A program made the position numbers and the translations under genes. Positions 9,968 to 19,185 of a DNA stretch of 64,000 nt are shown here, piece after piece. The first letter of the stretch is position 1; each line of letters opens with the position of its first letter. A model generated the notes under the pieces. It worked only from the letters and a program-made list of their open reading frames with translations. It was not told where the DNA came from and searched no databases. This DNA is from Tritonibacter scottomollicae (lineage in GTDB: Bacteria > Pseudomonadota > Alphaproteobacteria > Rhodobacterales > Rhodobacteraceae), in the NCBI RefSeq assembly GCF_003003215.1, contig NZ_PVUF01000001.1, forward strand, positions 620,001 to 684,000, read 5' to 3'.

Positions 9968-11757
9968 CCCTCACTTGTTCCGCCATGGTCGCCATGAGCG
10001 GTCTTGTCCCAGAAAAACGGCGCGGCGAAGACCTCCCACAGCGCCTTGTAGGCGGCGAAACACCCCATCGCGAAGTAGAACGGCATGACCACGGCCCAAA
10101 GCGCAAGCAGCGGCCGGCCCGACGCGCGTGCGCCACAGATCCAGACGCAGATATTGAGCGCTTCGAACAGAATCAGGCTGGAGGCCACCGCGATCAGAAA
10201 GCCTGGCGCCAGCACCGTTTCGGCGGGATGCGGCAGGCCAAGGGCCACCAGCCAAAAGCTCCACAGCACGGGGGCCAGCAGAAATTGCCCCAGTGTGCCG
10301 AGGAAAAACGCCTGAAACCCCAGGAAACGCGCCCAGCCCAGTTGGGATAGCAGCAGGCGCGGGGATCGCATGTGAACCAGGTAGGTCATCATGAACCCTT
10401 TCAGCCAGCGGGAGCGTTGCTTGATCCAGGGCACCACGCGGCTGTTGGCCTCCTCAAAGGTCGTGGTGGGGAGCATTTCGGTCCGGTATCCGGCGCGGAC
10501 CAGTCGCACCCCGAGGTCCGCATCTTCGGTCACATTATGGGCGTCCCAGGCGCCGAGCTGTTCCAGCGCGGCGCGTCGGATGAACACTGTTGTCCCGCCC
10601 AGAGGCACCACCAGTTGCAGGCCCGCGATGCCCTGTAGCAGCACCCGGAACCAGCCCGCATATTCCAGCGTGAAGCAGCGTGAGATCCAGTTCCGGTTTG
10701 TATTGTAGAAATCGAGCACGCCTTGCAGGCAGACAACATCTGGTGCGGCCTGTTCAAAGGCGCTGGCGACCACATCGAGCTGGTTCGGTTCTGGCGCATC
10801 CTCCGCATCCCAGACGCCGATGATATCCCCGCGACAGAAGTTGAGCGCGTAGTTCATCGCCCGCGGCTTGGTGGTGAGGGAGCCATCTCCGGGCACTTCC
10901 ACCACGCGGAACCAATCGGGCAGGTCGGCACATTTCACCGCCTGTTGTGTCACCGCGTCCCCGTCTTCCAGCACCAGAACAACCTCCATCCGGTTGCGTG
11001 GATAGGTGAGGCGACAAAGACGGCGCAGCAGGTGTCGTCCGATTTCGGCCTCACGATAAAGCGGCACCATGACGGAGATCATCGGTACTGAGTGGAGGCT
11101 GGTATTCGGTCCGGCGCCTGCAGACTGGCGCAGAGCTGCCCACATCCCTGTCAGGCGCAGCCCAGTGAACAGGAGAAGTGTCAGCATCGCCAGCGCGGCA
11201 ACACCGGCGAACATCAGCCCCGGCGCAACAAGCGCGCAGAGCAGGAGCAGTGCTGCGACGCCGACGGCGGGTGCCTTGGCCCGCTCTGCATCAAAGCTGC
11301 GACAGCTGTGGCGGGCGGGGACGCCAGTCGAGGCTGCCTGCGTCATTTGCCTGCGAAAATATGCAGTCAGGCTGGCCTCGATCCCCGCAGCAGGGGCGGG
11401 AACCGGGATGATGTCGTCGAAATGCTCCGACAGCTCATCGCGCAGGATGGCGACGTTACCGGGGTCGGCCACCAGCATCATCACGGTGCGGCCCAACGTG
11501 TCGAGTGGAACGACCCGGTGGCGCAGCCAGAAGCTGGCCGAACGCAAGGCGAGTACACCCACATGCGGTTCATGCGATGCGGCAAGGCGAGTCGGTCTCG
11601 CGCGGATCTCTTCCAGCCGTGCCAGATTGTTCAGGTGATCGCGGTGAATATCACGGAGGTCCGGATCACGACGCAGGGGCCATCCCGACGTGCGGCGGGA
11701 CGGGCGGCGAAACAGAACACGGCTGTGCCTGTGCAAGTCCTGTTGATCCTTGCCCAT
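9964..11757 (-). CDS. Membrane glycosyltransferase, family GT2, with extra N-terminal domain
   Basis: This is a 597-residue processive-type GT2. Residues about 25-150 form a soluble domain resembling the N-terminal domain of GspE/MshE ATPases (LGRTVMMLVADPGNVAILRDEL, read in parts). Two hydrophobic segments follow near 185-225. The catalytic domain has MVPLYREAEI, the acidic DAEDAP, TEDADLGVRLVRAG and QRSRWLKG, as in cellulose- or hyaluronan-synthase-like enzymes. At least four membrane helices close the protein. No polysaccharide operon surrounds it, so the product is unknown. Confidence 0.88.
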   Translation of the reverse strand: MGKDQQDLHRHSRVLFRRPSRRTSGWPLRRDPDLRDIHRDHLNNLARLEEIRARPTRLAASHEPHVGVLALRSASFWLRHRVVPLDTLGRTVMMLVADPGNVAILRDELSEHFDDIIPVPAPAAGIEASLTAYFRRQMTQAASTGVPARHSCRSFDAERAKAPAVGVAALLLLCALVAPGLMFAGVAALAMLTLLLFTGLRLTGMWAALRQSAGAGPNTSLHSVPMISVMVPLYREAEIGRHLLRRLCRLTYPRNRMEVVLVLEDGDAVTQQAVKCADLPDWFRVVEVPGDGSLTTKPRAMNYALNFCRGDIIGVWDAEDAPEPNQLDVVASAFEQAAPDVVCLQGVLDFYNTNRNWISRCFTLEYAGWFRVLLQGIAGLQLVVPLGGTTVFIRRAALEQLGAWDAHNVTEDADLGVRLVRAGYRTEMLPTTTFEEANSRVVPWIKQRSRWLKGFMMTYLVHMRSPRLLLSQLGWARFLGFQAFFLGTLGQFLLAPVLWSFWLVALGLPHPAETVLAPGFLIAVASSLILFEALNICVWICGARASGRPLLALWAVVMPFYFAMGCFAAYKALWEVFAAPFFWDKTAHGDHGGTSEG

Positions 11758-11823
11758 CGTCTACGGCTAGCAGGGCAGGGCGATTGGACAAAGTAAATCG
11801 CGCGCAATCAACCGTAAACACAA

Positions 11824-11857
11824 AGAAAAACACCCGACAGAGAGGCTCTGCCGGGTG
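11824..11857 (-). terminator. Intrinsic terminator of carA
   Basis: A 12-bp stem with one G-T pair (11831-11842/11846-11857) and a 3-nt loop lies 27 nt after the carA stop. On the minus strand it runs into TTTTTCTTTG (A-run at 11822-11830 in plus coordinates), a textbook rho-independent terminator. Confidence 0.85.
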
Positions 11858-11883
11858 GTGCATGTCGTCTCATGCTGTGCTGG

Positions 11884-13044
11884 TCAGGCCTTCCGCGCGG
11901 CCATCGCCTCTGCGAACCGTTCGAACAGATAGAAGCTGTCCTGCGGGCCTGGGCTTGCCTCGGGGTGGTGCTGCACGGAATAGACCGGGCGGTCCTTCAT
12001 GCGGATGCCGCAGTTGGAGCCATCAAACAGCGAGATATGAGTTTCTTCCACACCGTCGGGCAGGGACTGCGCATCCACCGCAAACCCGTGGTTCATCGAG
12101 GTGATTTCAACCTTGCCAGTGCCGCTTTCCTTGACCGGATGGTTGGCGCCGTGATGCCCGTGGTTCATCTTGATGGTCTTGGCGCCAAGTGCCAGCGCCA
12201 GCATCTGGTGGCCGAGGCAGATGCCAAACACAGGCAGGTCGGTCTGGTCGAGGATATCCTTGATCATCGGCACAGCGTAGCTGCCGGTGGCGGCCGGATC
12301 ACCGGGGCCGTTGGACAGGAACACGCCATCGGGCTGATGCGCCAGCACCTCTTCCGAGGTGGCGGTGGCGGGCAATACGGTGACGTCACAGCCAGCAGAG
12401 GCCAGACAGCGCAGGATGTTGCGCTTGGCGCCATAGTCAATGGCGACGACTTTGTGCTTGGGGTCTTCCTGCCGGGTATAGCCGTCCGGCCAGGCCCACC
12501 GCATCTCGTCCCAGCGGTAGGATTGCGCGCAGGTCACGTCCTTGGCGAGGTCCATACCCTCAAGGCCCGGCCAGCCGCGCGCTTGCGCCACCAGCGCCTC
12601 GACATCAAAGATGCCGTCTGGATTGTGCTCCAGTGCCACATGCGGCGCGCCTTGCTGGCGGATCGCGCGGGTCAGGCGGCGGGTGTCGATGCCGCCGATT
12701 GCGATGCGCCCGGTGCGGGTGAGCCAGGATTTCAGCTCCTCGGTGGTGCGCCAGTTCGACGCCAGCGTCGGGTCCCATTTCACCACCATTCCGGCGGCCA
12801 CCGGATCTGCGGTCTCGTCGTCTTCGGGCGTGACGCCGGTGTTGCCGATATGGGGGAAGGTGAAGGTGACGATCTGGCCAGCGTAGGAGGGATCAGTCAT
12901 GATCTCCTGATAGCCGGTCATGGCGGTGTTGAAACACAGTTCGGCCACGCATCGTCCAGTGGCGCCGAACCCGTGTCCGTAGAACACGGTGCCATCTGCA
13001 AGGGCCAGGCAGGCGGTTGGCTTCGGCGAAACGGTATCGACCAT
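11884..13044 (-). CDS. carA: Carbamoyl-phosphate synthase small (glutaminase) subunit
   Basis: CarA releases ammonia from glutamine for carbamoyl phosphate, which feeds arginine and pyrimidines. The protein has 386 residues. The N-terminal domain begins with PTACLALADGTVFYGHGFGA. The class I amidotransferase domain carries the nucleophile in VFGICLGHQMLALALG and the catalytic His-Glu in VQHHPEASPGPQDS. GGAGAG stands 7 nt before the ATG at 13044, which decides the start over an in-frame ATG at 13059. carB is not in the window. Confidence 0.97.
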   Translation of the reverse strand: MVDTVSPKPTACLALADGTVFYGHGFGATGRCVAELCFNTAMTGYQEIMTDPSYAGQIVTFTFPHIGNTGVTPEDDETADPVAAGMVVKWDPTLASNWRTTEELKSWLTRTGRIAIGGIDTRRLTRAIRQQGAPHVALEHNPDGIFDVEALVAQARGWPGLEGMDLAKDVTCAQSYRWDEMRWAWPDGYTRQEDPKHKVVAIDYGAKRNILRCLASAGCDVTVLPATATSEEVLAHQPDGVFLSNGPGDPAATGSYAVPMIKDILDQTDLPVFGICLGHQMLALALGAKTIKMNHGHHGANHPVKESGTGKVEITSMNHGFAVDAQSLPDGVEETHISLFDGSNCGIRMKDRPVYSVQHHPEASPGPQDSFYLFERFAEAMAARKA

Positions 13045-13230
13045 GACTCGACTCTCCATGCGGGCAAAATTCGCGCATGAATATGACCCGCGTGGGCCGG
13101 GGTCAAGCACTGAACGGGGCAACGGACAATTGGTTTTGCCGACGGATCACGCCACGGAGGCGGCGCTTGAATGTGGTGTTGTCTTTGATTAATACTGTGC
13201 CTTCTTGTTCCACATGGACGAAGAGAGCAC

Positions 13231-13704
13231 ATGGATACGCGTACCCGGGTCAACGAGGCCCTCAAGCAGGCAATGAAGGACAAGGCGTCGGATCGTCTCT
13301 GTACCCTTCGTCTGATCAATGCCGCCATAAAGGACCGCGAGATCGCGGCCCGAGGTGACGGTGAAGAGGGTGGGATCAGCGATGACGAAGTCCTGGCCAT
13401 CCTTGGCAAGATGACCAAGCAACGGAACGAGAGCGTGCGTGCCTACGAAGAGGGTGGGCGTCTGGACCTCGCAGAGCGCGAGATGGGCGAGATTGCCATC
13501 ATCGAGGAGTTTCTGCCCAAGCAGTTGTCCGAAGGTGAGATCTCCACCGCAGTCAAGGCTGCCGTGAACGAAACCGGTGCCGATTCCATTCGCGACATGG
13601 GCAAGGTGATGGGCGTGTTGAAGTCCAAATATACCGGCCAGATGGATTTTGGTAAGGTCGGTCCGATGGTTAAGGATCAGCTCTGTACAGCTGGCGGTTG
13701 CTGA
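13231..13704 (+). CDS. GatB/YqeY-domain protein
   Basis: This 157-residue YqeY-family protein has conserved segments LKQAMKDKASDRLCTLRLI, AIIEEFLPKQLSE and DMGKVMGVLKSKYTGQMDFG, where the last resembles the tail domain of the GatB amidotransferase subunit. YqeY proteins are thought to bind tRNA or assist transamidation, but the exact role is unsettled. It is divergent from carA, as in many alphaproteobacteria, and is followed by a strong terminator. Confidence 0.9.
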   Translation: MDTRTRVNEALKQAMKDKASDRLCTLRLINAAIKDREIAARGDGEEGGISDDEVLAILGKMTKQRNESVRAYEEGGRLDLAEREMGEIAIIEEFLPKQLSEGEISTAVKAAVNETGADSIRDMGKVMGVLKSKYTGQMDFGKVGPMVKDQLCTAGGC

Positions 13705-13753
13705 ACCGACGCTGACGGGCCGGTCCTGCGGCGCGGATGCTGCTGAGAGATTA

Positions 13754-13792
13754 AGACCCCCGGTGCTCTGTCAGAGGCCGGGGTTTTCTTTT
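13754..13792 (+). terminator. Intrinsic terminator of the yqeY-type gene
   Basis: A long hairpin (CCCCGGT-GCTCTG paired with CAGAG-GCCGGGG, roughly 13757-13783) is followed by TTTTCTTTT. The stem overlaps the stop codon of the convergent DUF2244 gene, so the 3' ends of the two transcripts overlap. Confidence 0.8.
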
Positions 13793-14295
13793 GGTGCTGT
13801 TTGCGTGGATGTCGTCTGGCGCAGCACTCGGCTCAGGTCATCATATAGCGCCTTGCGCTCAGCTTCTGACAGGAACGCACCGATCTCCACTTCGCGACCG
13901 GCACCGCGCAGGGTGACGTAGTTTGGAACGGGGCCCTTGTCGGCATGCAGCTCCACCTGTGTCCAGTGGCGGTTGCAGCGCCAGGATTGCTCCTGCCCGC
14001 GTCCGTCGCGACGAGTCAGCTCCGCCTCCTGTGGGCCGAGGTGCAGGATCTCCAACACCTGTGCATTGCGTCGATTCTGATCGAGTGCGTATTTCATGCC
14101 AAACAGGGCGAGCAGCAGAAATGGAATCAGCCCCCAGAAGACCGCCGACCCCATCAGCGGCAGCAGCGGGACCGTGATCAATGCAGCGGTGACCCCGATA
14201 AAGCGAACGTAGCCTTCGGGGTTGAGCGACTGATGTGGCCAGAGGTGCAGCTCGCCATCCTCGTCGCTGGGCGGTTGGATCCAGTTGTATGGCAT
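13771..14295 (-). CDS. DUF2244-domain membrane protein
   Basis: This is a 174-residue protein with two adjacent membrane segments near residues 32-70 (VTAALITVPLLPLMGSAVF and GLIPFLLLALFGMKY), then a cytosolic portion with the family hallmark CNRHWTQVELHADKGPVPNY. DUF2244 proteins sit near respiratory genes in alphaproteobacteria; their function is unknown. Here the gene lies just downstream of ctaD in the same direction, separated from it by a terminator. Confidence 0.88.
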   Translation of the reverse strand: MPYNWIQPPSDEDGELHLWPHQSLNPEGYVRFIGVTAALITVPLLPLMGSAVFWGLIPFLLLALFGMKYALDQNRRNAQVLEILHLGPQEAELTRRDGRGQEQSWRCNRHWTQVELHADKGPVPNYVTLRGAGREVEIGAFLSEAERKALYDDLSRVLRQTTSTQTAPKENPGL

Positions 14296-14403
14296 GGGGC
14301 CATATTATCCCGACGCCCCGCCAAGTCGAGAGCGGACTGTGCACAATCCCGAGACACCGCAAAATTCGCGGATCGGTTCGCGTCACCCGCACCTTGGATA
14401 CAG

Positions 14404-14437
14404 AAAACGCCCCGAAGCCTGGGCTCCGGGGCGTTTT
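14404..14437 (-). terminator. Bidirectional-looking terminator after ctaD
   Basis: AAAACGCCCCG (14404-14414) pairs with CGGGGCGTTTT (14427-14437), an 11-bp stem with flanking A/T tracts on both sides. It lies 23 nt past the ctaD stop on the minus strand and ends in TTTTCTGT. Confidence 0.82.
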
Positions 14438-14459
14438 ATTTTCTCAGATCAAGCGTCGC

Positions 14460-16118
14460 TTAGTGCGAGTGGCTTTTGTCCCAGTCTTCCTGCTTGGGCA
14501 GGATCTCGAAGGTGTGCTCCGGCGGTGGGCAGGGCAGGGTCCATTCGAGTGTGTCGGCGTATTCATTCCAGTAGTTGTTCTGGGTGATGCGTGCGCCGCG
14601 CAGCAGCGAGTAGATCACCACGCCGAAGAACAGGATGAAGGACGCAAAGGACAGGAACGCGCCATAGGACGAGATCTTGTTCCAGTAGGCAAAGCCTTCG
14701 GGATAGTCGATGTAGCGACGCGGCATGCCCTGACGACCCAGGAAGTGCTGGGGGAAGAAGGTCAGGTTCGCGCCGATGAAGAACATCCAGAAGTGAATCT
14801 GTGCGCCCAGCTCATTGTACTGACGGCCGGTCATCTTGCCGAAGTAGAAGTAGATGCCCGAGAAGATCGCAAACACGGCGCCCAGCGACATCACGTAGTG
14901 GAAGTGTGCCACCACGTAGTAAGTGTCGTGATAGGCGCGGTCCACGGCAGCCTGGGACAGAACCACACCGGTCACACCACCAACGGTGAACAGGAAGAGG
15001 AAGCCGAAGGCAAACATCATGGGCGCTTCAAAGGAGATGGAGCCGCCCCACATGGTTGCGATCCAGGAGAACACCTTCACGCCGGTTGGAACCGCAATGA
15101 CCATCGTGGCCAGCATGAAGTAGGCCTGCTGGTTTAGGCTCATGCCGACGGTGTACATGTGGTGCGCCCAGACGACGAAGCCCAGAACACCGATCGCGAT
15201 GATCGCCCAGACCATCGGCAGGTAGCCGAACACCGGCTTGCGCGCGAAGGTGGCGATCACGTGGGAGATGATGCCGAAACCCGGCAGGATCACAATGTAC
15301 ACTTCCGGGTGGCCGAAGAACCACAGGATGTGCTGATACAGGATCGGGTCACCACCGCCTGCGGGATCAAAGAAGGTGAACCCGAAGTTGCGGTCCATCA
15401 GGAGCATGGTGATGGCGCCGGCCAGAACCGGCAGCGACAGAAGGATCAGCCAGGAGGTGACGAAGATCGACCAGGAGAACAGCGGCACCTTGAACAGGGT
15501 CATGCCCGGGGCACGCATGTTCAGGAAGGTTGTGATCATGTTGATCGCGCCGAGGATCGAGGAAGCACCGGAGACGTGCACGGCGAAGATCGCCAGATCC
15601 ATCGAGAAGCCGCCTTCCTTCACCGAAAGCGGCGGGTAGAGCACCCAGCCCACACCGGAGCCGAGCTGGTTGTTACCACCGGGCGCAAAGACGGAGGAGA
15701 CCGCCAGTGCGGTACCAGCAACATACATCCAGAAGGACAGGTTGTTCATCCGCGGGAACGCCATGTCCGGCGCACCGATCTGCAACGGCATGAAGTAGTT
15801 GCCAAACCCGCCGAACAGCGCCGGGATGACCACAAAGAACATCATCAAGATACCGTGGCCGGTGATCAGCACGTTCCAGAGATGGCCGTTCGGGGTACAG
15901 GGGTCGGAGGCAAAGCCTTCCAGACACATGTACTGAACACCGGGATCCATAAGTTCCAGTCGCATGTAGACGGTGAATGCGACGGAAATGAAGCCGGTGA
16001 GCGCCGAAACGATCAGGTAAAGGATACCAATATCCTTGTGGTTCGTGCTCATGAACCAGCGGGTAAAGAAACTCCGCTCGTCCTCGTGGCCGTGACCTTG
16101 AATGGCTGCGTCTGCCAT
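14460..16118 (-). CDS. ctaD: Cytochrome c oxidase subunit I (aa3-type)
   Basis: CtaD is the catalytic haem a/haem a3-CuB subunit of the terminal oxidase. The 552 residues contain 12 membrane helices. Visible ligands are the low-spin haem His in [14 protein letters not shown], the CuB His/Tyr pair in [17 protein letters not shown], the HH pair in [10 protein letters not shown] and the haem ligands in [12 protein letters not shown]. Proton-channel residues are present, such as the N and D of [19 protein letters not shown]. It is monocistronic here, away from ctaCBGE. A perfect FNR-type palindrome lies about 107 bp upstream. Confidence 0.98.
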   Translation of the reverse strand: MADAAIQGHGHEDERSFFTRWFMSTNHKDIGILYLIVSALTGFISVAFTVYMRLELMDPGVQYMCLEGFASDPCTPNGHLWNVLITGHGILMMFFVVIPALFGGFGNYFMPLQIGAPDMAFPRMNNLSFWMYVAGTALAVSSVFAPGGNNQLGSGVGWVLYPPLSVKEGGFSMDLAIFAVHVSGASSILGAINMITTFLNMRAPGMTLFKVPLFSWSIFVTSWLILLSLPVLAGAITMLLMDRNFGFTFFDPAGGGDPILYQHILWFFGHPEVYIVILPGFGIISHVIATFARKPVFGYLPMVWAIIAIGVLGFVVWAHHMYTVGMSLNQQAYFMLATMVIAVPTGVKVFSWIATMWGGSISFEAPMMFAFGFLFLFTVGGVTGVVLSQAAVDRAYHDTYYVVAHFHYVMSLGAVFAIFSGIYFYFGKMTGRQYNELGAQIHFWMFFIGANLTFFPQHFLGRQGMPRRYIDYPEGFAYWNKISSYGAFLSFASFILFFGVVIYSLLRGARITQNNYWNEYADTLEWTLPCPPPEHTFEILPKQEDWDKSHSH

Positions 16119-16224
16119 TTGGGTGCCTCCTGTTAATACCTCTCAGTGACCGCACGGGGATTCCCAGCGGTCCTGATCTCGATTTGTTTTTAGAGCGGCA
16201 TGCCGTGCCCTTCAATGGCCGAGT

Positions 16225-16238
16225 TTGATCTGGATCAA
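16225..16238. promoter_or_regulatory. FNR/FnrL-type box upstream of ctaD
   Basis: TTGAT-CTGG-ATCAA is an exact match to the FNR consensus TTGAT-N4-ATCAA. It lies 107 bp upstream of the ctaD start and 171 bp upstream of the divergent HIT gene. In Rhodobacterales FnrL controls respiratory genes, so oxygen-dependent control of ctaD is the natural reading. It could serve either direction. Confidence 0.6.
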
Positions 16239-16408
16239 GATTAATTGTCGCGCCCCCTTGCGTTTTTTGCGCGTCTCACGGGGTTTGGTGACAAGGCGAC
16301 AGGCAAGCGATCCGGACGCAGACATGTGGCGCGGCCCAGGTGGCTTGACCACGGCATGGTTGCCTGCAACACCTCTGGAACCTGCCCGGCATACGGAGAT
16401 TGCCCAAA

Positions 16409-16825
16409 ATGAGCGCTTATGATCCAGAAAATATCTTTGCGAAGATTCTGCGCGGTGAGATTCCGTCGACCCAAGTCTATGAGGACGACGAGACCCTCGC
16501 GTTCATGGATATCATGCCACGTGTTGATGGGCATTTGCTGGTGATCCCGAAAACCCCTTGCCGCAATGTGCTCGATGCCAGCCCCGCGCAGTTGGAGGCA
16601 GTGATCCGCACGGTTCAGAAACTGGCGCAGGCCAGCAAGGTGGCCTTTGAGGCCGATGGGGTGACGATCCAGCAATTCAATGAGGCCGCTGGCGGGCAGG
16701 AGGTCTTTCACCTGCATTTCCACGTGCTGCCCCGCCATGAGGGTGTTGCGCCCCGCGCCCCCGGTCAGATGGGCGACATGGAGGCAATTGCCGCACATGC
16801 GGAGAAGATCCGGGCGGCGCTCTGA
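16409..16825 (+). CDS. HIT-family nucleotide-binding protein
   Basis: A 138-residue histidine-triad protein. The HxHxHxx motif is FHLHFHVLPRH near residue 97, and the N-terminus CKI-type motif of the family is replaced by IFAKILRGEIPS. Such Hint/HIT proteins hydrolyse nucleoside phosphoramidates or adenylylated intermediates. ATG 16409 with GGAG 11 nt upstream is preferred; the TTG at 16400 is also in frame. It is divergent from ctaD. Confidence 0.9.
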   Translation: MSAYDPENIFAKILRGEIPSTQVYEDDETLAFMDIMPRVDGHLLVIPKTPCRNVLDASPAQLEAVIRTVQKLAQASKVAFEADGVTIQQFNEAAGGQEVFHLHFHVLPRHEGVAPRAPGQMGDMEAIAAHAEKIRAAL

Positions 16826-16878
16826 GCGATCTGTCTCAACCCGGGGACCGCACCCTCACGGCTCTGCGCGGGAGGGGA

Positions 16879-17676
16879 TCAGGACAAGAGCCCACGCTTG
16901 CGCAGGTCCGGCAGATAGCGGCGTGAGACCGGAAGGTCGCGCCCATCTGCTGTGGTCAGCCGGGCCGCCGATCCGCTGCGTTCGGCTTTGACCACCGCAT
17001 TTTCGGCCACCCAATGTGATCGGTGAACCTGCAATCCGGCGCCGGCCTCCTGCATCGCATCGCTGAAGCGCATCAAGAGCATTTCGGTGCCGGATGTGGT
17101 GGTCACCTCTACGTAATGATCCTGAACTGTCATCGACAGCAGTGTTCCGCGCTTGTCAAAGGGCAGGCGGGCGAGCAGGGCTGGCCCTTCCACGGTGCTG
17201 TCCTTCGGTGTCGACCCTTCGCTGCCGGTGTCGCCTGTCCCAACTGACGGAGACAGCCATGACGCCGCGAGGTTCACGATGATCGAAATTGCCAGCGCGT
17301 TCACAGTGAGCGATACCGTGTAGGCGGGCCTGAAGGGGGAGAGGCCGAAGCTGAGCCAATTCAAGGCCAGAACCTCCAGACTAACACAGATGCCGATCAC
17401 GCCGCCCACACCGGCAATGCCGAGCCATCGGTAGTGCGGCAGGCGATCCGCGCCCGGGTTGAGCAGGCTTGCGATCAGCGTTCCCGTCATCAGCGTCACC
17501 TGCACCACAACCGTCCAGTAGATCAGGCGCGGCAATAGGCTGATATCGTCATGGGTGCCAAATGGGGCGGCGAACCCGAGCACAAGACCGGTGGCGGTGG
17601 CGCCGACCCATATGCTGCGATTGGTCAGGACCGCGTGCAGTTCACGCTTCGCGAGTTGCCAGGGGCTGTTTTCCAC
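16879..17676 (-). CDS. Membrane-anchored LytTR-domain regulator
   Basis: This protein of about 265 residues has four hydrophobic segments in the first two thirds (for example SIWVGATATGLVLGFAAPFG and LGIAGVGGVIGICVSLEVL) and a C-terminal LytTR DNA-binding domain. The domain's signature is MTVQDHYVEVTTTSG...LQVHRSHWVAENAV and it ends LPVSRRYLPDLRKRGLL. The GTG at 17676 with GGAG 10 nt upstream gives the expected compact N-terminus; ATG 17763 is an alternative. It has no partner kinase, so it may sense through the membrane domain. Targets are unknown. Confidence 0.82.
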   Translation of the reverse strand: MENSPWQLAKRELHAVLTNRSIWVGATATGLVLGFAAPFGTHDDISLLPRLIYWTVVVQVTLMTGTLIASLLNPGADRLPHYRWLGIAGVGGVIGICVSLEVLALNWLSFGLSPFRPAYTVSLTVNALAISIIVNLAASWLSPSVGTGDTGSEGSTPKDSTVEGPALLARLPFDKRGTLLSMTVQDHYVEVTTTSGTEMLLMRFSDAMQEAGAGLQVHRSHWVAENAVVKAERSGSAARLTTADGRDLPVSRRYLPDLRKRGLLS

Positions 17677-17817
17677 GAAGTTCGGGCTCCGTCTGCGAAT
17701 GCAATATGGCCCATCGCTACCTTGCGCGGGCAGGGAGGGGGCGGGCCTGTCTGGCAGGTCCATCGTCTTGGACCCTATTGGCCGCTGCGCGGTCAGAAAA
17801 CAGGAAAGCTGCGCGTC

Positions 17818-18351
17818 TTGGCAAGTATTTCTCTCTTTTCCGATGCCCCTCTCGTCCTGATGATCCACGTTACCGCGGCGCTGAGCGCGCTGGCGCTGAC
17901 GCCGATGGTGCTCTGGCGCCAACGCCGGGGGCGTCTGCACAAGGTCTGCGGCTACTTTTGGGTCACGTTCATGGCGGTGACGGCGCTGTCGGCCTTTGGG
18001 ATTTCCAATATTTCCGGCACCGGCTGGTTCAGCCCCCTGCACGCGTTGGCGGTGCTGACGCTCTGGTCGCTTTGGTATGCGATCCGCGCGATCCGGCGGG
18101 GCGATATCGAGGCGCATCGCAAGGCGCTGCGCAATCTGGCGACCGGTGGTCTTGGCGTGCCGATGGTGTTGATTTTCCTGCCGGGGCGGCGATTTTCCAA
18201 TACCTTCTTCGCCGACACGCCCTGGCTTGGGCTGGTGTTGGCGGGGGCCGTGTTGACCGCAATCGCCATGTGGCGGTTCAGACGCTCAGGCCAGCAGTCA
18301 GGCCAGCGCGCGGACCAACGATCAGACCGGGGGCAGGCGACGACCCAGTAG
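17818..18351 (+). CDS. DUF2306 membrane protein
   Basis: This 177-residue protein has four predicted membrane segments: LMIHVTAALSALALTPMVLW, VTFMAVTALSAFGI, PLHALAVLTLWSLWYAI and LGLVLAGAVLTAIAMW. The RLHKVCGYFWV motif after the first helix is characteristic of DUF2306. The start is uncertain. TTG 17818 with AGGAAAG upstream fits the family N-terminus; the open frame continues further 5' without similarity and across the divergent LytTR gene. Function unknown. Confidence 0.72.
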   Translation: MASISLFSDAPLVLMIHVTAALSALALTPMVLWRQRRGRLHKVCGYFWVTFMAVTALSAFGISNISGTGWFSPLHALAVLTLWSLWYAIRAIRRGDIEAHRKALRNLATGGLGVPMVLIFLPGRRFSNTFFADTPWLGLVLAGAVLTAIAMWRFRRSGQQSGQRADQRSDRGQATTQ

Positions 18352-18374
18352 CACAGGCCGCTCTGGGCATCTGC

Positions 18375-19061
18375 TCAGGCGTTGGCGTTGACGGGGCAGG
18401 TTGGCATGGTGTCGGTTTCAAAGGCCACCTCGAACGTCCGACGCAGGGCCACATCGACATCGTCCATTGTGACCGGCAGGCCAAGGTCGACCAGACTGGT
18501 GACGCCATGCTCGGTGATGCCGCACGGTACAATGCCGTCGAAATGGCTTAGCTCTGGTTCCACGTTGATCGATATGCCGTGAAAGCTGACCCATTTGCGC
18601 AGGCGAATGCCGATGGCTGCGATCTTGTCCTCAGTCACGTTGCCGCGGGCACTCAGCGGCTTGTCCGGGCGTTCCACCCAGACACCAACCCGGCCATCGC
18701 GGATGTGGCCAGTGATGTTGAATTCCTCCAGCGCCAGGATCACCCAGCGTTCCAGCTGGCGCACGAAACAGCGCACGTCCTTGCCGCGTTCGGCGACGTT
18801 CAGCATCACATAGACCACCCGCTGGCCGGGGCCGTGATAGGTGTACTGGCCGCCGCGCTTGGTGGTGTGCACGGGAAAGCGGTCAGGGTCGGTCAGATCC
18901 TCGATCCGGGCCGAGGTGCCAGCGGTATAAAGCGGCGGATGTTCCAGCAACCAGATGCATTCCTCCGCCTCGCCACGGGCGATCGCCTCGGCGCGCGCTT
19001 CCATGAACGCGGTTGCCTCTTCGTATGACACCAGCGCGTCCGAGGTTATCCACTGGACCAT
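18375..19061 (-). CDS. lipB: Lipoyl(octanoyl) transferase
   Basis: LipB moves octanoate from acyl carrier protein to lipoyl domains of 2-oxoacid dehydrogenases and GcvH. The 228-residue protein has the substrate loop [19 protein letters not shown], the catalytic lysine in [20 protein letters not shown] and the catalytic cysteine in [17 protein letters not shown]. The start MVQWITSD has GAGGAGC just upstream. A spread version of the TATTT/AAAAGATGAA element (19076-19109) forms its 5' leader. Confidence 0.96.
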   Translation of the reverse strand: MVQWITSDALVSYEEATAFMEARAEAIARGEAEECIWLLEHPPLYTAGTSARIEDLTDPDRFPVHTTKRGGQYTYHGPGQRVVYVMLNVAERGKDVRCFVRQLERWVILALEEFNITGHIRDGRVGVWVERPDKPLSARGNVTEDKIAAIGIRLRKWVSFHGISINVEPELSHFDGIVPCGITEHGVTSLVDLGLPVTMDDVDVALRRTFEVAFETDTMPTCPVNANA

Positions 19062-19075
19062 CTTGTCCGCTCCTC

Positions 19076-19109
19076 ATTCATCTTTTCTTTGTCTTGCTGA
19101 AAATACCCG
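19076..19109 (-). repeat. Variant TATTT...AAAAGATGAA element in the lipB leader
   Basis: On the minus strand, GGGTATTTT is followed by a spacer and then GAAAAGATGAATGA, 15-50 nt ahead of the lipB start. It shares the two blocks of the elements at 2321, 6869 and 36389, but with a longer insert between them. It is either a diverged copy or chance A-rich similarity. Confidence 0.35.
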
Positions 19110-19185
19110 ACTCGAAAAGAGCAAAGTGTGTGGTATTCTGGTTTCCACATAAGTGCCCTTGGGGTTGTTTGCGAGGTATTATTCC

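Noticed and set aside
15159-16136. 325-residue plus-strand frame opposite ctaD
   Set aside because: Low-complexity charged composition typical of an antisense reading of a membrane protein gene.
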